Source: Verrucomicrobiales bacterium
GTDB lineage: Bacteria; Verrucomicrobiota; Verrucomicrobiia; Verrucomicrobiales; Verrucomicrobiaceae
Assembly: GCA_003453085.1 (NCBI GenBank)
Contig: DMMK01000084.1
Span: 1-14,761, forward strand
Length of the DNA: 14,761 bases
Reading direction: 5' to 3'
Both the position numbers and the translations under genes were made by a program. The notes below the pieces were generated by a model. The model saw nothing but the letters and a program-made list of their open reading frames with translations, was not told the DNA's origin and did not search any database. The stretch's first letter is position 1. Every line of letters begins with the position of its first letter. Below, one piece after another: positions 13,891 to 14,761 of the stretch.

Positions 13891-14761
13891 ATGATGCTGA
13901 AGCCGTGCGCGATGAGACTGCTGGCCCTGGCTGTCTGGTCTCTGGCTCAGGCAGTCGAGGCGGCTCCGCCCAATGATGATCTGACCGCCTGGGTAGAACT
14001 GCCGCCCAGCGGCCCGGCCACTCTGGGCAGCAATATCGGCGCCACGCTGGAGTCGGGCGAACCCCTCCCGCCAGGATTCACCACTCAAAGCTACACGGCC
14101 ACCGCTTGGTGGGGTCTGGAACTCGCAGCGGCTGACCAGACTTGGTACGAAATCGAAACGGTGGGCAGTTCCTTCGACACGGTTCTTTCCGTGTGGACAG
14201 GTGACGACTACCTCAGTCCGCTCACGCTCGTCCATGTGAATGACGAGGCGGCTGAAGGGGGCAGCAGCCGCATCCGGTTTCTCGCCAATCCTTTCACGGT
14301 TTACAAAGTGGCTGTGGCTGGCCGAGGAGCCGCACAACAGGGATCGGTGGCCGTTCGGGCCTCGGTGGCCATCACCCCCTTCGCCCAGGTCCAGAGTGCA
14401 TCCTTCAGCCCCGCCACCGTGGACGTGAGCAACGCCGATGCCGTGTTCACGGCCACGATCGAGATTGAAGCGAACCAGGAGATCAGCTCGGGTCAGTTTG
14501 TCCTATACAATCCCACAGGCGTCCCGGTCGTCAGCGTACCATTCCGTGGGGAAACCCACCGTGTGAGTGGCAACATCGCCAGCGGCACGTACCAGGTGGG
14601 CGTGACCCTCCCAGAAGGCAGCCCACCCGGGGTCTATCGCTGGAATTTGCAGATGAACGGCAGCGGCAGCTTCCCCGGATACAGCACCTATGGGTGGGAG
14701 GCGCTGACGCCCTTGCCGGGAGCGGCTGTGAAGACTCTCAACGTCCAAAACACCACCCCGG
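13891..14761 (+). CDS. Secreted verrucomicrobial beta-rich protein, C-terminus cut by window edge
   Basis: The plus strand is open from ATG 13891 through 290 codons to the right edge with no stop, so the gene is partial. Signal peptide: MMLKPCAMRLLALAVWSLAQAVEA, likely cut before or after Ala25; ATG 13912 (MRLLALAV) is an alternative start. The mature protein begins PPNDD (26-30), then GSNIGATLESGEP (46-58), a Trp pair (73-74), and GSSFDTVLSVWTG (92-104), then VNDEAAEG and SRIRFLA. This is the pattern I know from large extracellular proteins of Verrucomicrobia and relatives, a beta-sandwich resembling PPC/DVUA0089-type domains. A second beta domain with SFSPATVDVSNADAVFTATI follows. It may be a large adhesin or wall-associated protein; function is unknown. 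The neighbouring gene upstream ends 53 bases earlier on the same strand. Confidence 0.85.
   Translation, partial: MMLKPCAMRLLALAVWSLAQAVEAAPPNDDLTAWVELPPSGPATLGSNIGATLESGEPLPPGFTTQSYTATAWWGLELAAADQTWYEIETVGSSFDTVLSVWTGDDYLSPLTLVHVNDEAAEGGSSRIRFLANPFTVYKVAVAGRGAAQQGSVAVRASVAITPFAQVQSASFSPATVDVSNADAVFTATIEIEANQEISSGQFVLYNPTGVPVVSVPFRGETHRVSGNIASGTYQVGVTLPEGSPPGVYRWNLQMNGSGSFPGYSTYGWEALTPLPGAAVKTLNVQNTTP

Overview
The window looks like ordinary chromosome from a GC-rich Gram-negative bacterium, most likely of the Verrucomicrobia (Verrucomicrobiaceae-like). The clues are a secreted protein at the right edge that begins with the PPNDD / GSNIGATLESGEP / FDTVLSVWTG pattern I associate with that phylum, a lone pseudopilin, several SPaseII lipoproteins, an LRR lipoprotein and a secreted HGGG esterase. 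This placement is inference from protein style; there is no rRNA or marker phylogeny here.

Layout, left to right. A secreted TPR protein on the minus strand runs off the left edge (1-1062). A 230-base AT-rich divergent region follows, with a strong Fur-box-like site. A plus-strand cluster comes next: a short type IV pilin-like protein (1293-1724), two tandem LolC/LolE-type permeases 8 bases apart (1782-3068 and 3077-4405), and an LRR lipoprotein with seven exact 21-residue repeats (4464-5369). A decayed toxin-antitoxin module occupies 5436-6122: an antitoxin with one frameshift, then a PIN-domain toxin with an in-frame stop and a frameshift. An AsmA-like membrane-anchored protein is on the minus strand (6135-8030). 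Across a divergent intergenic region lies a GH25-lysozyme-like exported protein whose expected catalytic acids look substituted (8232-9113), then a small lipoprotein (9183-9791). The GTPase HflX is on the minus strand (9819-11135) with a good promoter that appears to give a leaderless transcript. The right part is plus strand: a small lipoprotein (11217-11732), a secreted alpha/beta hydrolase (11814-12800), a membrane-anchored helical protein with LTxxQ-like motifs (12896-13837), and the secreted protein running off the right edge (13891-14761).

How the genes relate. Most products act in the envelope. Permeases of the lipoprotein-release family sit beside genes for their likely cargo class: three clear lipoproteins (4464, 9183, 11217), none with Asp at position +2. 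No LolD-type ATPase is in view. Both edge genes lack one end inside the window. I see no CRISPR array, rRNA, tRNA or intact mobile element. I did not find a convincingly new multi-gene system; the best leads are the Fur-like site, the LolC/E pair without ATPase, the substituted GH25-like protein and the TA relic.
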